Assembly: GCA_039881145.1 (NCBI GenBank)
Contig: JAYKKI010000127.1
Location: 1,426,001-1,490,000 of the forward strand
Source of the DNA: Druceiella hillmani
Lineage: Eukaryota > Arthropoda > Insecta > Lepidoptera > Hepialidae
DNA length: 64,000 bases
Direction: 5' to 3'
Part shown: piece after piece, positions 37,415-49,030 of the stretch
Position numbering within the stretch: the stretch's first letter is position 1
Layout of the letters: each line of letters starts with the position of its first letter
Position numbers and translations under genes: made by a program
Notes under the pieces: model-generated
Database searches by the model: none
Seen by the model: only the letters and a program-made list of their open reading frames with translations
Told to the model about the DNA's origin: nothing

Positions 37415-37760
37415 CAAGCTAACTTTAAAGGCAATCAGATAATAAAGATAATCACCATGTAGCAAGCCGTAAAGAAAATAATAAATTTAAATCTCAATTT
37501 AAATGTGCCTTTACGTAATTTAAAGACGAACATTTTAACGGGACGGAAAACGGAAATAAAATGAGCAATAGAAGCCACAACGGCGTCTGTATTCAATTAT
37601 TTCGTTTCCATGGCTGTCTAGTATATTCCCAAATTCGCTAAGAATTGAGTTACTTTATAAATAAAAAGGTTATTATGAAAGCAAAATTCTAATTGGACAC
37701 AAAACGTAGAAATAATTGCCTCCAATGCAAATATAATAGAGACCGAGAATATTTTGTTAA
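37415..37760. other. P2 block, unit 2
   Basis: Distant relative of the unit 1 and 3 P2 blocks: 'gacaagctaactttaaaggc', 'taatcacc', 'aatttaaatgtgcctt', 'cacaacggcgtctgtattca', 'attcgctaagaattgagtta' and 'tttataaataaaaagg'. The unit 1/3 reading frame is interrupted here by several stops and indels. Close relative of unit 4 at 59390. Confidence 0.6.
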
Positions 37761-37820
37761 AGCTTTAAGAGGTTTCAAATAGTATACTCGAATCATGGAG
37801 ATATTAATTCTTTTTAACTT
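37744..37820. other. 77-base block identical in units 2 and 4
   Basis: Starting at 'cgagaatattttgttaaagc' and ending at 'ctttttaactt', all 77 bases equal 59973-60049 by eye. Flanks on both sides differ. It lies just downstream of P2. Confidence 0.8.
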
Positions 37821-39309
37821 AATTTTTCGAATACTCTTTACCGTGTGATATTTTTAGATGTTGAATATTAATGGAAATACAATTTTTTTGCCAAGAGAAT
37901 TGCTCTCCCTTGGCATCTAAAGTAATTTTAAAACAAAAGACTTAAAAGAATGTTTTGTTTCAAAAAAATCATGTTATATATTTTGATTACCATTTTAAAA
38001 TTATGCGTTATTTGATAAAGAAAATAAAAAAAAAATTCTTCGAAACATTTCGTCACATTGAAAGTTGTCTTCAATTATTTGCATTGGAACGAATTAGACG
38101 TCAACATTAATGCACCACTTACATTCGATTTGCCAACGATATAGTAGTTATTGGAGAGTGGCTGAGTGACAGTAGTACAAGCATTTAGAAACTCAGGGAC
38201 GTACTTAGAAACATGAGTAAAATAAAGATCATATCTAACGTCCAGATCGCACGTATACCGACATATGTTGTTAAAGCTACTGGAAAATGCTGCTATTAAA
38301 TATTTATAATAAATCATCACTAATCTGCTGATAGCTATGTATATACATAGGACAAATTTTCCAATTAGGTAAAGACAAATTTAATGAAAAGGTCACTCGG
38401 GAAATGAAACTTGACCGTGCAGCGTTCGGGAATCTCCTAGTCTAAAATAATTTGAAGACAAAATTATCAACCAATGATAACATACGAAAGAGAGACGTAA
38501 CTTATTATTATTGGTTTTCGTCTTAAGACTCCAAGTCACTTAGGGATCTATGAAAAGAGCTGTAGTTGAAATTTCTCTACAAAATGTGATCCGTAATGAC
38601 GAAATCCTTAAAGAAACCGAGGTTACTGACGAAGTTCATAGCATTGGCGAGCTGAAGTGAAAATGTGCAGAACATATTACGTGCAGGTAGATGACCGTTA
38701 AGAAAGAAAATTACTCAAATGGCGATAATATAACGAAAGATCCAATATTAGATAGTCCCCTGCCAGATATATAAATGAGTTGGCATAGGTAGAGGCTTGC
38801 AAACGTTACGAATTCAATTCAAGAGGGCCTACGTTCAGTAGAGGACATCTTCCATAGCGTAATTTAAATAATCGTTTAAAAAATTGTTTTTATCACTGTC
38901 GATTAATATTTTAAAATGATCGGATAACCAATTAACGTTCAACAACATACAATTATGTCTTAATCCAGATTAGTAAGTTTAGCAATCCTGACAAGCAAAA
39001 TTAATGACACGATTCAATATGTCGTACGACGTTTATGACAGCATATGTTATATAAAATTAAATTAGTATCATAGTCTTTAAGCAAAATAGTAAATTGCTA
39101 ACAGGTCAGTATTTAATATTAAGGGTTGCTTCTACTATTATTCACATGATTTCAGTATGTATAAAGATATATTAAAAATAAATTTTGGTAAACTACAAAC
39201 TTTATTGATTTAGGAGTATTAAGGATATCATATCCTTTACTCCAGCACCAAGTATGGACCTATGTTTTTAATATATCATCTTTACACACTAAATACACAA
39301 CACAACACC

Positions 39310-39500
39310 GTCGTCACGTATTGAGTTGATCAGAAAGCATACGGCCTTTGACTGTGCGGTGCACCGCTGGCCATGGATTCGATTCCCAGCCGCTTGTCGA
39401 GCGGAACTGGATTGGTGTTCTGGTTGCCTGTAAAAGATTGTCCTCGTTGCAATAAGTCCATAATATGTATCAATTTGATACATTAAGGTACATAAATAAA
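39310..39500 (+). mobile_element. tRNA-derived SINE-like insertion
   Basis: 'cggcctttgactgtgcggtg' with 'caccgctggccatg' is followed by 'gattcgattcccagccgc', which matches a pol III B box (GGTTCGATTCC type). Then come 'ttgtcgagcggaactggatt' and 'ggtgttctggttgcct', and an A-rich tail 'aaataaaaaaaataataaa' near 39494-39512. It is clearly richer in G and C than its surroundings and absent from unit 4. The family name is unknown to me. The 81-codon minus frame over it is not a gene. Confidence 0.65.
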
Positions 39501-39612
39501 AAAAATAATAAATACCAGAAAAACAGCCAAACACCGAAAGTTACAAAGTTTTCCTTATCGGTTTCCATCTAATATACTTTGTATATTACCATTGAAATTA
39601 ATCTCCTCATTG

Positions 39613-39648
39613 AAGATTTTGAGTTAGACAAATCTAACTCAAAATCTT
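39613..39648. repeat. Perfect 16-bp inverted repeat
   Basis: Arms 39613-39628 ('aagattttgagttaga') and 39633-39648 ('tctaactcaaaatctt') with loop 'caaa'. Repeated 'tctttaaga' units follow immediately. It is found only in unit 2. Confidence 0.97.
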
Positions 39649-40494
39649 TAAGATCTTTAAGATTATCTTTAAGTTTAATATAACTATATTCAAATAGATA
39701 AATATATAAGTTTTGACAGTAATCAGCAGCTTTTTTCAGCCAGAAACTATTTATTAGGTAACTCAAGCTCGTTTGCTGTATTTTAAATTATATATATTTC
39801 GAGCGCCTTAGTAGACTAAGAAAAAAATATTTATTTGTCTTCATTTTAATAGCCGGCCTATACATAATGTGGAAACCACATAAGCAGGAAATTTATGTAA
39901 ATATCTTACCTTATTAAGATATTATACAGACGTAGATCAATATTTCAATGTGTCACTGATCATTATGTGGTTTTCAGTAAACTGAATTGCATATGAATCA
40001 AGAGCACTTCTAATGACCTTTAGAAGACAAAATACAATTCATGACCTGCCTATTCTTTAATGTATTTTTGATTAATCAATAAATAATGTGGAATAAATTA
40101 TTTCCACCATAAATTATTTTTCGTTCTGTGCACGAATAGACGTTTATAAATATTTAATAATTCCTAATATTTCTATTAAACTATTTACAAAATTTTAATT
40201 TTTTAAAACGAAGATATATTGTCTACTATATCTTTCACACCCGTATTTTTAAAAAGAAATTTTTTTTTGTGTGTGACATAACTATAACTTAACGATTTTT
40301 TTTCCTTTAATTACACCGTGAGATCTTGCTTCTAACCAATTTTTTATAATTCTGGGTCACCTGGAAATACCCTGTAGGTTCTGATTTATTTGCGAGTGTC
40401 AATATCAGTGGCATATATATTCAAAAGCTTGATTTTGCGGCTCCAAAGGTTCATAGATCTAAATATTTCATATTATTTTCAACTTGATAGCTTC

Positions 40495-40600
40495 ACACGT
40501 TCCTGAGAAACAGGATTTTGACAGACAGACAGACGGACTACTTAGCTATACTATAAAAGTTTCTTTTTTCCTTCTGATATACGGAAACCAAAAAATGAAG
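40495..40600. repeat. Interspersed-repeat fragment with gacagacagacagacgg
   Basis: 'cgttcctgagaaacaggatt' then 'gacagacagacagacggact', then 'cttctgatatacggaaacc'. Its partner in unit 4 (about 61640-61735) has 'gacagatagacagacgggga' and 'ttaaggtacggaaaac'. Same lepidopteran-type repeat family as at 36.3 kb, in the opposite layout. Confidence 0.6.
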
Positions 40601-41009
40601 GGAATGAGTGTTTGGGCTGTAAACAATTATTTTTTTAAACTAATGGACTTATTTTAATAAAATATTAAAAAATCACTAAAATTTTTCATCTATTTAATTA
40701 GGATTGTTCGATTCCAATGGTAAAAATCCGGAGAATTGAAAAAATATAAAATCTTAGATTAATTTCAAGTTTCCTTGTAACAGAATATTTCAAAATAGTT
40801 TTAACTAATAAACATATTCCATGAAATAGACAAATTGACAAATAGAGATGTTGCATGAAATATACAGAAATATATTTTTGTTTTACCAAATAATCATAAT
40901 ACACATTTCTTCATGCCTACTAATATGACAAAAGTTAAACGTAGTTACTTAAAAGAAATATATTTATTCCATATGACATATGTCTCATGAACGTTATTTA
41001 TATATAATG

Positions 41010-41012
<3 letters not shown>

Positions 41013-41081
<69 letters not shown>
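41013..41081. repeat. (TA)n microsatellite (absent at the copy B position)
   Basis: Sixty-nine bases of TA after 'aatgcccta'. At the equivalent place in unit 4 (about 62993-63010) there is 'gtgccttaatatatagacac'. Confidence 0.98.
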
Positions 41082-41085
<4 letters not shown>

Positions 41086-42298
41086 ACATATTATATAATT
41101 TAGAAAGATAAATTGACTTTCCCGTACAACTTAAAGTTAAGTTCTAAATATAAGGAAATTCCAAGAAAGCATATGCAAAATAATTTTTTCAATAAAATGG
41201 TTATGTAAATTTCAAGCTTTTCCGATCTTTTTTATTTCTGACGAAGTTACTTATTATGTAGTGGTAATAAATTTTTATAATTAATATGTTTATAATTAAA
41301 ATTATTAACAATTATAATAATTTTATCCAGAATATAAATAAATAAATCAATAAACAAATGAAATTAGTTTTTTATAGAAATAAAACAAAATAAAAAATAG
41401 TAACGTATGTTACGTTAATATTTTACTACTTTTTGTAGATTTTGAATACGTAAGATAAGTTGGTAGGCTCAAGTGATTTCTATAGGTACTTTTGATAATC
41501 GAGATTACAATTTATTCCAAAGCTTAATGAGGTTTGAAGTAAATAAGTTTTCGTTAAATAAGACATTGGGTTTTTCTTTCACATATTTCAATTTTCACGT
41601 ATTATATATTCTCACAATACGAAAAAATACTGTGGAAATTTATTCCGGCAGAATATTCACAAAATTACACTGTTAATTTGAATTTAACATAAATTTTACG
41701 TTCAGAATAAGGATGTTAAACTTCTTCACTGCGCATGTATTTTTACTCCAAAATACTTTTTATTATGCCCACAAACACTTTTATGTTTTACATTGATTTT
41801 TTATTGAAGAATAACTATTCTCTGAATTATTTTTTATAGATGCTCAATTTTTTTCTCAGTGACACTTCATTTTATTTTTTCTTCATAAGGCAAAGAAAGT
41901 TTCAGTCTCGGTCATAATATAGAGTGATGAATTTATTTGTATTCTTTGTTATAATAATCCCGACATTTGAATGCATGACGTTTTTTCGTAGCATCAAGCT
42001 ACATTTGTTTCATTATCCATACTTGTGTATATATACATGTATATAAAACTATTGTCCGTAATCAGTTTGATTACTTTTATTCGCCATTACATCAGATGAT
42101 ATTATATACAATATCTTTCCTTTCTAATCAAATGTCGTTTTACTTTGGTCAATAAATTTTTGCGCTGTCGCTTTGTGTAACTAAAACTAAACAACTTAAC
42201 AACTTAAGGAAAAATTACTGAAAGAGAAAATTTTCGTCCGCGTAAAAGTCCCTAGAAACGGAATTTACAAAATATTTAACAAAATAAACCTATATGTG

Positions 42299-42305
<7 letters not shown>

Positions 42306-42355
<50 letters not shown>
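42306..42355. repeat. (TA)n microsatellite, the last long one in the window
   Basis: About 50 bases of TA dinucleotides. No comparable tract occurs between here and 64000. Confidence 0.98.
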
Positions 42356-42358
<3 letters not shown>

Positions 42359-42984
42359 CGCATAACTATTCAGTAGGATGAGGAAAATTGTAAAATTAAT
42401 TAAATAAATTTCATTTAATGTTGAGTAAACGGAAAAACAGGGTCGCTGTTAATTGTATATACCGTTCTATTCCTATTAAGTTGAATAGAATGAGATACAT
42501 CAATTCATAATTATTTATAAGACATATTCTTTACTTAAGGAAAATAATAAAAAAATCCAATAGTTCTTTTTGTCTGCCCTCGTGCAAAAAAATATTTTAT
42601 GATTTTAAAAGCATAATTTTGGATGCAATAGCAAACACTTGCAAATGTCTATCATCACTAAAAATACAATAATTCAACGTGTGTTTTGAAAGCAATTATT
42701 TGTTTGATTTTTACAACTATCCCTTGTTATTAAAATCTAATTGTTCTCAAATTACAATTAATGATTCAAAAGTTTTAACAAAATGATGGACGATAACAAA
42801 GACAAATAGGCATTCACCTTAAATACTATTAAAAATTCGATAAAATTTTTAATGGTAGACCATCAAATGTTTTCTTTAACCTAAACTAAAATATATAAAA
42901 ATGTAAAAATATGTTGTTTCTTTTGTTGCAAATGATGATTTATCGTAAATATCATAACGGGTGTGAATATATCACAACACTAAA

Positions 42985-43990
42985 ACACAAAATTTATTTT
43001 TGATTTTCGTACTATCATACATTGAATGTAGTGGTATAGATAAATTTAAAGATATGGTTAATATAAAAAATAGTTTCTTATAAATATAATACCAGGAACC
43101 TATGAGAAAATCGAACGGCAAGTTTGGTTTGGTTTTTGGTTTTGAATTGAATGTATATGTATAGGTTAATTTGATGACGTAATCATGATTGTAATTAAAG
43201 TAGTGTGAAGAAACGTGCCCCGTTTTTTGTTTATAATCAATATAATTCTGAATTTCTATGTATGATAATAACGAACCTCAATTTTTTATTTAAATATTGT
43301 TTTCTTCATATATCAAATTTCACAATATAGGTAAATTTAGAGATATAATCATATTTATAAATGAAGTACCGTGAGAAAGCTTGAGCTTTTGGAGAGTTTA
43401 CAATAAATATAACATTGAATCTCAATACACGACAATGCCTTTTCGCCCGCAAATTTGGTTTTTAATATTGATTTAAACATGCATTTAACGTAAAGATACA
43501 GGTAAATTTAGTAACAAAACCGTACTTATAATCGAAGTTGGGTGAGTCTCAATCTATGAAAATACCGAAACACAAATTTTGTTTTCCTTATTGATTTCAC
43601 AATACATTGAATATCATGGTATAGGTAAATTTAGAAACATAATCATATTTGTAATGAAAGTACCGTGAGAAAGCGTGGGCCATTGGAGACTTTGTAATGA
43701 ATGTAATATTGAGTTTCAATGTTTGAAAATACCAAACCGCAAATTTTGTTATTAATATTGGTACCATCATATATTGAACATCATGATATAGATAAATTTA
43801 GAGACCTAATCATTCTTGGAATTGAAGTACGGTGAAAAAGCGTGGGTCATTAAAGAGTTTATATTAAATATAAACGCAACATTATATTAAATATAAATAC
43901 AAATTTTGTTTTTAACATTTATTTCATGATACATTGAATGTCATGATATAGCTAAATTTAGATACAGAATCATCCTAGTGATTGAAGTAC
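42985..43990. repeat. Seven-copy diverged tandem repeat, unit about 120-170 bp
   Basis: The marker 'aaatttagagacataatcat' or a variant recurs at about 43044, 43166, 43332, 43502, 43629, 43795 and 43954. It is followed by 'attgaagtaccgtgagaaag', 'cgtgggccattggagagttt' or variants, then 'aaattttgtttttaatattg' and 'catcatacattgaatgtcat' or variants. Unit lengths vary because copies carry different deletions. Confidence 0.85.
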
Positions 43991-46599
43991 AATAAGATCA
44001 GTTCGCCAACTGCCCTCGTTGTCCTTGATAGAGGCTGAGGGGGGCATTTTGTTTCATTTGTGATCTAAATAATGACTTATAACAATAGCGATATAATATT
44101 CGAAATAATATTAACAGACCTGTGAATCTCAAGTGAGAAAATTAATGAAATATTTTGTATGAAATGTTTGGTCGGTTTTCTTAACTTTTACCAATCCAAA
44201 AAAATTTTAAATTTATATTTTACTAAATAGATATACATTTCATTTTAGTGTTATTTTATGAAAATATAAAATACGATCTTGATATATTATTGCCATTATT
44301 TTCATTGTACGAGGTACTTACGTTACGCACTGCCATTATTTTAGATACTAAGAATGATAATAATGATGGTAACAATTTTTGAAGGCTATAATGGGTGGGT
44401 CAGTTTAAAAAAATTTAAAATTAAAATATAAACATAAATTTTTTATATTAACTTCAATTAACCAAGCCCAATTAATTAAGCCCTTCGTAACTCTGAAACG
44501 CTTCTTACACTTGCTTTAAAATATTTTTGTGATCATAGTATTTATATCGTGTGATTATTTTATATAATTAGGCCACAATGTTTTCCAAAATTTTTGGCCT
44601 TCCAAATGTGTTAAAAAATAACTGTTTTCAGGTGATTCTAGTCATATGTATGCTAGTATAATCATTACAAAATATATTTGATGTTATATTAGAAATAGCT
44701 ATATTTCCGTACGTTATTAAAATAATATTAAACAACTTCATATTTTTATCTCTAAATACGATGAAAAATATGGGTATAGTTGACATTAAATATTATAATA
44801 ATTACGTCAGGTTTTATTAATATATCTTAAGTAGTTATTAAATTTGTTGGTATATTTCGAAATGCTTCAATTAATACTTGCCTAACAAATTACTTAAAGA
44901 TGACACTTTAAGTGTATGACTAAAAGGATTCATTATCAAATATTTTTTTTGTGTTTATACGTTTATATTTGGAATACAAAAAATTAACATTTATATTTTT
45001 AAAATTTAATCGTTTTTTCCAGAGTGGAAAAAAATTTCTGAATGAAATTTAAATAATCTATTTATGCCATTTTCAATATTGTTTTCAAAAGTATAAACAT
45101 TTATCACTTCCTTAACAATTGTTTTCTGTCTAACAGTTTCTTCGAATTGTCAATCTCACCCAAGTGAATACATTTCGGTATGATGGTGAAAATATTTTTA
45201 AAATGTTGAAAATATTCTCAAACTTTCCAAATAAAACGCGACTAACAAAATTACATATCCATAAGTACATATTGGATTTGATATGCGTGAACCGAATTCA
45301 AAAATATAGGCAAGAACATTGAATATTTTATTTCAAATATTGAGCCTCTTTCGAAATGTTTGCAGGCAAAATCCGTTTGCCGTATTTGATGCTTAATGCG
45401 CAGCTCGCCTCATTCGGTTTCGCTCCGGAACACTCTCCTTTGATAAAATGTATATAAGCTTATTTTAAATTGTTATTTTATGGTAAATATGATATTTTTC
45501 AACTGAAAATATATGTAATATATTATTTACTTAGTGCCGGTGCCGATTATACATATATTCCTTTTATATCGCGATTTTACCTGGTTGTAACTCCGAAAAG
45601 AAATTTAACTCTAAACTGAGTCATTGGTGAGGTATTGAGTAAATAACATACTACATATTGAGACTATCATACTTTGAAACGGTTTAAGGTTCAACCCCTC
45701 CCAAAAATCTATAAAATGGATATTTTAAAAATATTCCTTCGTCTTATTTTACTCAAAAAAATCATCAAGCAAAAAATTACCGAAGTAAAATTGATATCAG
45801 TAAAAGTATAATTTCAAAAGAAAAAATTACAATTAAAAGCGCCCAATCAAAGTCAGATGCAATTATAAAAACACATATAAAAATCAATTGATGCGATGAG
45901 TTACAATAAACTAAACCATAAGTTCAGAATAGCAATAATCCAAATCAAAACCAAAAAAGTTGACATCAATTCCAATTTGCAACTGCAACTAAGTTCAATT
46001 TATTTCCTTTTTAAAGAATTTTTTTATTTAAAATGTTACTTTGATAAGTTTTAAATAAGTTTTAGTGTATATTTAATTTTCACATTCAATTCCAAAAAAA
46101 TGTTTTCGCATTACTCTCGAAAATATGAAACAATAATAATTTATAATATTTTTTGGTCTGGACCATTATAATGGGGAGATGATTTATTTTTCAATTAAAA
46201 AAATATTTTTACATCAACATTTAACCGATTATAATTATATTTAAAAGTTTTATTGTGATAAAAAATAACCTCAATGTGAAGAGCACATAAGTTACACTAA
46301 TTTTTCTTTCTGCAAAATAATATTACAATTATCAATCACCGTTCAAGGTCCAATAAGATGCGTCCTGTAATGTATTGCTTTGATGAAATCGGGCGAAGCT
46401 CAATGTACGGGCAATGCAGGATCTTTGACCCTAGTGATAAAATTGGAATAGTATAGCTCAAGAAAATTATAGGATACGAAAAAAATGAACTGATTTTTCT
46501 CTGTCTTATTCTGTATTCGGGAAGTTATTAAATTTGGCTTGCCATACTAAATTAACATTAATGTGATTGTATGGAATAAACAAGAGAAATTAATAGCCC

Positions 46600-47110
46600 A
46601 ACAATTAGTAATCTTAAAGGTTATGCATTCGTAGGAAATTTCCAAAGCTGTCTAATTAAAATATGTTCCAATGCTAATATTATCAATGAACAAATCAGTT
46701 AGCAATGCCTTGTTAAGCTCTTTATAATTATAAAGGTAACGCATTCATAAGAAATTTTAAAAACTGTCTAATTTACATATAATTTATATGCTAATACTAC
46801 CAATAACCCAATAAGTTAAATAAGCCATATTAATATATTTATAATCTTAATGGTTATGCGTTCATAGGAAATTTGCAAAACAGCTATACTAATATCTTTA
46901 TACTCTTAAAGGTTACGCATTTATTGAAAATGTGCAAAGCAATTTAATTTAAATATTCCTTTAAAGGTAATACTCTCGATAATCTAATCTATTAATAATG
47001 CTGTACTAATGTATTTATACGCTTGAATATTTCATAGGAAATATATATGCATAGGTGACATTCAAAGCAGTTTAAATAAAATAAGCGTTAATGCTAATCT
47101 CTTGCTAATC
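46600..47110. repeat. ~115-bp tandem array at the left edge of copy B
   Basis: About five copies of the unit found at 22390-23470: 'ggttatgcattcgtagga' (46618), 'ggtaacgcattcataag' (46735), 'ggttatgcgttcatagga' (46851), a shortened copy at 46911 and a degenerate one near 47023. The copy number is about half that of copy A. Confidence 0.88.
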
Positions 47111-48311
47111 CAAATCAAAATATAATAATCGCTTCGATTCAGAACGAAAGTTTCTGATTGAAGCCTAAAATTTATTTTTAAAAATGTTGATAACAAATTC
47201 CTTCATCTTTTTAGAGGAGTTTAAAAGAGACAATATGCAGTTTTCACAGACAATATATACTATTCTTTCATAGACAAAGATTAATCAACTTGTGTCGGAG
47301 TTTTATGAATAAAACTTAAGATTTCGCTATTCACGCTCGCGTAATCTCGACGTTCGGGATTAAACGATTTCGAAAAAATAATTGAACATTTCGTGGTGAA
47401 TTTATTATACCTAGAAGCAAAATATTACATGTTTTTCCCTTTTCAACCAAGTAGTTCATTTAATGATGTATAATATATCATTGCAAACTAATTTACTTAA
47501 TTTTGCGTAATTTAATTATATTTAATAGCAATAACTTGTCCAAAATTTACAATAGTGTATGTTGAGTGTATTGGCTTTATATGCCAAATGTGTTAAAATG
47601 AAATAAAAAACTATACTACTTTATTCACGTCGTTGAACAGTTTCTTACAGATTATAAAGATTATCTACAAAAAATATAAAAAGGAAATAATTATGGAATA
47701 TTAACGTATGAATTTATTCCCGGTTTATATATAAAAAAAATTAATGGCGCCGTCTCTGGTCCCTAATTAAGAGTTCATTTTAAATTGTAATAAATTTTTT
47801 TTAAATTTTAAGTCGCATTGTGTCAATATTATTTTTATATCAGATATGTCAAAAATGTCAAAATTTCAGAGAAAATTAGTGTGGCCCGAGCATAAGGGTA
47901 TTAGGTAAAGCATGAATTATTCCAATTTTTAGTTATGATACGCCAAATAAAATGAAACCATTAAAAATCTACTGTAATGTGATGATTTCTACTCATTGGT
48001 ACAGTATTGCTTTCTTAGTACTTTTTGGACACAATATGAACTTATTTAGAGCGCAAATGTTTTACACAAGGTTATAATATCAGTACCGATGCCTCAGCAA
48101 TAATATGAACTTACTCTCACAATAAGTATCTAACTATACCTAGTAAAATTAAGTAGGAGTATCCACCACATGGACATAGGGTGAATACTATAAAAACTGC
48201 TAATTCTAAAATAAGTGTCCCACGTTCCCTACAACCTTTACGTAGACTTCTAAATTCTGGTTAAAGGAAGGTTACGATTTTTTTTGTCTATTTTTTAATA
48301 TATTTCTGGAG

Positions 48312-48349
48312 ATATACTACTAGAAATTATGAAAAAATTTCTAGTATAT
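48312..48349. repeat. Inverted repeat specific to unit 3
   Basis: 'atatactactagaaat' (48312-48327) and 'atttctagtatat' (48337-48349) pair over 13 bases with a three-base bulge and a nine-base loop. The unit 1 sequence at the presumed equivalent place (about 24645-24680) shows no such pairing. Confidence 0.75.
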
Positions 48350-48719
48350 TCTAATTACTTATTTTGCTTCACCTCCTCTAAATTCTACATGAGTATTTGA
48401 ATACTATTTATTTAGATATGTGTGGGTCAATATGCTATATTATTGTGACAGACGGACCGATGAGCAATTTCAGAAGTTTAATATTTTTTCTTTCGATATA
48501 TGGAAACTTAAAATTAGCACACATTTTACTAAATGAAATATGGTAAAAAGAAGACATTACGATGTATTACTTATTATATAATAAGAAATGTATTGCAAAA
48601 TAAAACGTTTTGACATCAGACATTCAATTTTATTAAACTTTTTTAGACATCTTCTCAAAACTACCACTATTGCTTATTAACTTACTTAGAACAAAAAATG
48701 TAAAAAAGAAAATAATTTC

Positions 48720-49030
48720 CATGTCTCCTAGAGCTTTATGTATGCGGGGAGTATATTATTTGCCTAATTTACAGCCAAACGGGCATTTACTGGATCTGAG
48801 TTGGACAGGAACTGTCCAACTCAGATCATTTAAAACTCGATTAGGGTCGACATCTTCAAGTACGGCTAACCTCGTGAATTTAATTCAATTTGAAATAACG
48901 ATATCTGATTGCTTGCTATCGTAGGACCCGAGCAGTACACCACTTTTACGATTGCTGAGTGCAAAGCATAAGAAATAATTAAATACACCAGAGGTAACCG
49001 TGAAACCATAACTGTACTTGTAAGCAGTTT
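48720..49030. other. P1 block, unit 3
   Basis: Close relative of 25021-25310. An 84-codon plus frame (48670-48924) runs through it but is not open in the other P1 copies, and part of it encodes the copy-specific palindrome, so I do not call a gene. Confidence 0.6.
48793..48827. repeat. Perfect 16-bp inverted repeat created inside P1 of unit 3
   Basis: 'gatctgagttggacag' (48793-48808), loop 'gaa', 'ctgtccaactcagatc' (48812-48827). The right arm is also present in unit 1 (25099-25114), but the left arm is not: unit 1 has 'catttattcgaccgta' there. The left arm is therefore most simply a new reverse copy of the right arm. Confidence 0.97.

Larger units (their letters stand above)
38650..39820. 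other. Sequence present in unit 2 but not in unit 4
   Basis: Between 'gaggttactgacg' (38620; unit 4, 60822) and 'ttttaatagc.ggcct' (39846; unit 4, 60903), unit 2 has about 1.2 kb where unit 4 has about 80 bases. The insert contains a SINE-like sequence and a perfect hairpin. Other parts are unassigned. Confidence 0.75.
22390..42019. repeat. Segmental duplication, copy A
   Basis: Collinear with 46600-64000. Anchor pairs include 25099 with 48812, 27184 with 50939, 29470 with 53660, 32501 with 54765, 33570 with 55872, 37744 with 59973 and 42000 with 63985. The offset falls from about 23.8 kb to about 22.0 kb because each copy has its own insertions and deletions. Copy A contains two older units (unit 1, about 22.4-32.5 kb; unit 2, about 32.5-42.0 kb), each with a P1 and a P2 block. 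No intact gene lies inside. Confidence 0.93.
42020..46599. other. Spacer between copies A and B
   Basis: About 4.6 kb not matched elsewhere in the window, although copy A homology may extend into it because the right end of copy B lies beyond the window. It holds a (TA)n tract, a seven-copy tandem array (described separately) and a short block richer in G and C at 45355-45450 ('gtatttgatgcttaatgcgc', 'cattcggtttcgctccggaa'), probably a repeat end. The rest (42360-42980, 44000-45350, 45450-46600) shows no gene. Confidence 0.6.

Noticed and set aside
39340..39400. Possible intact tRNA gene at the GATTCGATTCCC box
   Set aside because: Only the B-box part is convincing; no clover-leaf with acceptor and anticodon stems could be built, and an A-rich tail follows, as in a SINE.
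39289..39534. 81-codon minus frame
   Set aside because: It lies over the SINE-like insertion, on the strand opposite to its pol III box.
48670..48924. 84-codon frame across P1 of unit 3
   Set aside because: Part of it translates the copy-specific palindrome, and the frame is not open in the other P1 copies.
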